A stretch of DNA of 64,000 bases from Brevibacillus_H sp049846925 (GTDB taxonomy: Bacteria; Bacillota; Bacilli; Brevibacillales; Brevibacillaceae): assembly GCF_049846925.1 (NCBI RefSeq), contig NZ_JBNCMT010000028.1, forward strand, positions 1 to 64,000, in the 5' to 3' direction. Under the pieces are notes generated by a model. That model was not told the DNA's origin. It saw nothing but the letters and a program-made list of their open reading frames with translations, and ran no database searches. Of the stretch, positions 62,599-64,000 are shown piece after piece. Numbering within the stretch: position 1 is the first letter of the stretch; the number at the start of each line of letters is the position of its first letter. The position numbers and the translations under genes were made by a program.

Positions 62599-62656
62599 AA
62601 TTGAACGTTCAAATATTCTTGAACGTATTGTAACACTTGAACGCTTGGCGCCACAA
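62599..62656 (-). promoter_or_regulatory. Promoter with three TTGAACG repeats (18-bp period)
   Basis: TTGAACG starts at 62601, 62619 and 62637, exactly 18 bp apart; the first copy is also half of the palindrome TTGAACGTTCAA. A minus-strand promoter overlaps them: -35 TTGTGG (62651-62656), 18-base spacer, extended -10 TGT-TACAAT (62627-62632). Likely binding sites for the ArsR-type regulator, which would block its own operon. Confidence 0.6.
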
Positions 62657-62729
62657 GAAAAATTTTTCTGTTTATTCAAAAACGTGTTACAATGAGGCAT
62701 GCCGCATGATGAGAAGGTAGGGATTTCAA

Positions 62730-63644
62730 ATGCCTCGGATATTGTATGTTTTCTTAGGTTCGCTCAGTCTGATTTGGGGCGGGTCGTTCTTTTTTATCAA
62801 GGTGTTGCTTACGCATTTTGGCCCTTGGTCTATCGCATTTTTGCGTTCAGGATTCGGGATTGTGACGATTCTCGTTATTATGTTTTTGCTGCGAAAGCCT
62901 CTGGGATTGCGCCAGTTGCCCTGGAAGCCGCTGCTCATTGTGGGATTGTTCAATACAGCAGTTCCGTGGGCTTTGATTGGATTCAGTGAAACAAGAGTGA
63001 CCAGCAGTATGGCATCCGTGCTGAATGCAACTACTCCCTTGTGGACGATGATTGTGGGATTCTTATTGTTTCATATTAAAGGCACTCGCAATCAATGGTT
63101 GGGGATGGCAGTTGGTTTTTGTGGCTTACTCGTTCTGTTGGACATCAATCCTGTAAATATCATCTCCATTGACCCGCTTGGGTTTTTCGGGATGTTGGCA
63201 GCTACCTTTTTTTATGGTCTTTCTTCCCATGTTTTGAAAAGAAAAGTGCATGGTGTATCGATGTATCAAACTGCACTCAGTACGTTGCTAGTAGGGAATG
63301 TGGCAAGTGGCATTGTTGCCTTTGGCTTCGAATCGCTTACATTTGCTCCCCTTTTTCAGGACCCGAATGTCATTTGGGCGTTGTTAGGCCTTGGAACACT
63401 GGGTTCGGGAGTTGCCTACATATTGTTTTATCACCTAGTACAGGCTGGCAGTGCAGAGTTTGCTTCGATGGTCACGTATCTTGTCCCGGTAACAGCCATT
63501 TTGTGGGGATATCTGCTTCTGGATGAATCCATTCATTGGACATTGGTTGCGGGGCTTGGGCTTATCTTAAGTGGAGTGTTTTTAGCGGGGCGTAAACCAG
63601 CGAAAGCAGTTAGTCCGCTGGGACCGACGTCTGATCAGGCATAG
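62730..63644 (+). CDS. EamA/DMT-family transporter
   Basis: 304 residues, ten membrane segments in two EamA repeats (LIWGGSFFFIKVLL and NATTPLWTMIVGFLLF in the first; FYGLSSHVLKRKV and YLVPVTAILWGYLLLDE in the second). The family exports amino acids, metabolites or drugs. GAGAAGGTAGGG precedes the ATG. An extended -10 TGT-TACAAT is at about 62689-62694. It is divergent from the regulator-pump operon. Confidence 0.88.
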   Translation: MPRILYVFLGSLSLIWGGSFFFIKVLLTHFGPWSIAFLRSGFGIVTILVIMFLLRKPLGLRQLPWKPLLIVGLFNTAVPWALIGFSETRVTSSMASVLNATTPLWTMIVGFLLFHIKGTRNQWLGMAVGFCGLLVLLDINPVNIISIDPLGFFGMLAATFFYGLSSHVLKRKVHGVSMYQTALSTLLVGNVASGIVAFGFESLTFAPLFQDPNVIWALLGLGTLGSGVAYILFYHLVQAGSAEFASMVTYLVPVTAILWGYLLLDESIHWTLVAGLGLILSGVFLAGRKPAKAVSPLGPTSDQA

Positions 63645-63656
63645 AATAAATACTGA

Positions 63657-63702
63657 ATGAGCGGCTTTCCTTATGAAGAGGGAGGGTCGCTTTTTATAAG
63701 GA
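63657..63702 (+). terminator. Terminator after the EamA gene
   Basis: GAGCG-C-TTCC pairs with GGGA-G-CGCTT around a ten-base loop; TTTTTATAAG follows. Confidence 0.55.
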
Positions 63703-63737
63703 AGCTGGTTTCGGTAGGGAAAGAGAGGGATAACCCA

Positions 63738-64000
63738 TTGAACGAGGTATTAACGAAACCATCCTTTCGCTGGTATTGGCTAGGCCTGTTTCTATCAGGG
63801 TTAGGTGATCAATTTGGCTGGATGGGGCTGACTTGGTTTTTCCTAAAGCAGACGAATTCACCGGCAGTAGTGGGAACCCTGGTCAGCGCATACTTTTTGC
63901 CCAGTCTCGTTTCGGGTCTGTTCATTGGCATACTGCTGGATCGATTTGACCGTCGCAAATTGATTATCTGGGACAACCTTTTTCGAGGAATTATCGTTGT
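63738..64000 (+). CDS. MFS transporter, N-terminal part, cut by window end
   Basis: TTG 63738 with AGAGGGAT upstream opens a frame running past the window (LNEVLTKPSFRWYWLGLFLS..., about 87 codons seen). Two membrane helices and the loop GILLDRFDRRKLIIWDN (motif A) place it in the MFS superfamily. The rest, and so the substrate group, cannot be seen. Confidence 0.75.
   Translation, partial: MNEVLTKPSFRWYWLGLFLSGLGDQFGWMGLTWFFLKQTNSPAVVGTLVSAYFLPSLVSGLFIGILLDRFDRRKLIIWDNLFRGIIV

Overview
The window looks like chromosomal DNA from a spore-forming, Gram-positive Paenibacillaceae bacterium, most likely Brevibacillus or a close relative. The evidence is the Bacillus-type gene content (acuABC, a tyrS T-box leader, rpsD, dgcP/ytrP-like, codY, ytrH-ytrI, spo0M, a gerA-type operon), S-layer-homology proteins, strong AGGAGG ribosome sites with many TTG and GTG starts, and classical hairpin plus T-run terminators. 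No rRNA, tRNA, prophage or CRISPR array was seen. The genus is an inference from gene content.

Layout. 1-94: left end of an IS3-type insertion sequence that runs out of the window. 200-4136: exonuclease III, a broken SUFU-domain gene and the acuABC operon. 4381-9363: a class A penicillin-binding protein and T-box-controlled tyrS. 9544-14425: an acetyltransferase, an APH-like kinase, rpsD with a long leader, and a large secreted SLH protein. 14567-25147: a cytosolic phosphatase, a GAF/GGDEF diguanylate cyclase, MBL hydrolase, lipoprotein, secreted nuclease-like protein, then a VTT membrane protein - TetR - TPM/coiled-coil protein - small membrane protein - blasticidin-S-deaminase-like enzyme run. 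25199-31773: an ECF sigma/anti-sigma pair, HIT protein, small membrane proteins, HAD nucleotidase, a second MBL enzyme, TIMP-like protein and a BaiN/YtfP flavoprotein. 31880-39024: hemerythrin-like protein and narGHJI (respiratory nitrate reductase). 39100-42910: an enolase-superfamily racemase/OSBS, its GNAT partner, an M42 peptidase and an unknown gene. 42988-47123: a membrane-anchored PstS-like protein, a Fur-box-controlled secreted helical protein and a solitary trpB. 47303-52661: a gerA-type germinant receptor operon, an HD-GYP phosphodiesterase and a 35-residue protein. 52690-64000: three MFS exporters (one cut by the window edge), tiny proteins, a surface 5'-nucleotidase, ytrH-ytrI, spo0M, truncated globin with a divergent Crp/Fnr regulator, codY, an ArsR-type regulator-exporter operon and a DMT exporter.

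How the genes fit together. Three themes recur. Nitrogen oxides: narGHJI, a hemerythrin-like protein and a truncated globin facing a Crp/Fnr regulator. Sporulation and germination: ytrHI, spo0M, the ger operon and several tiny spore-type proteins. Cell surface: penicillin-binding protein with fibronectin domains, two SLH proteins and a TPM/coiled-coil membrane protein.

The most unusual structure is a pair of ~112-bp, highly conserved, foldable sequences (32323-32434 and 40225-40335) on either side of narGHJI. Each ends just upstream of a minus-strand gene's ribosome site, and one supplies the last codons and stop of a neighbouring gene. They look like a small dispersed element or a cis-acting RNA and match no feature I can name with certainty.
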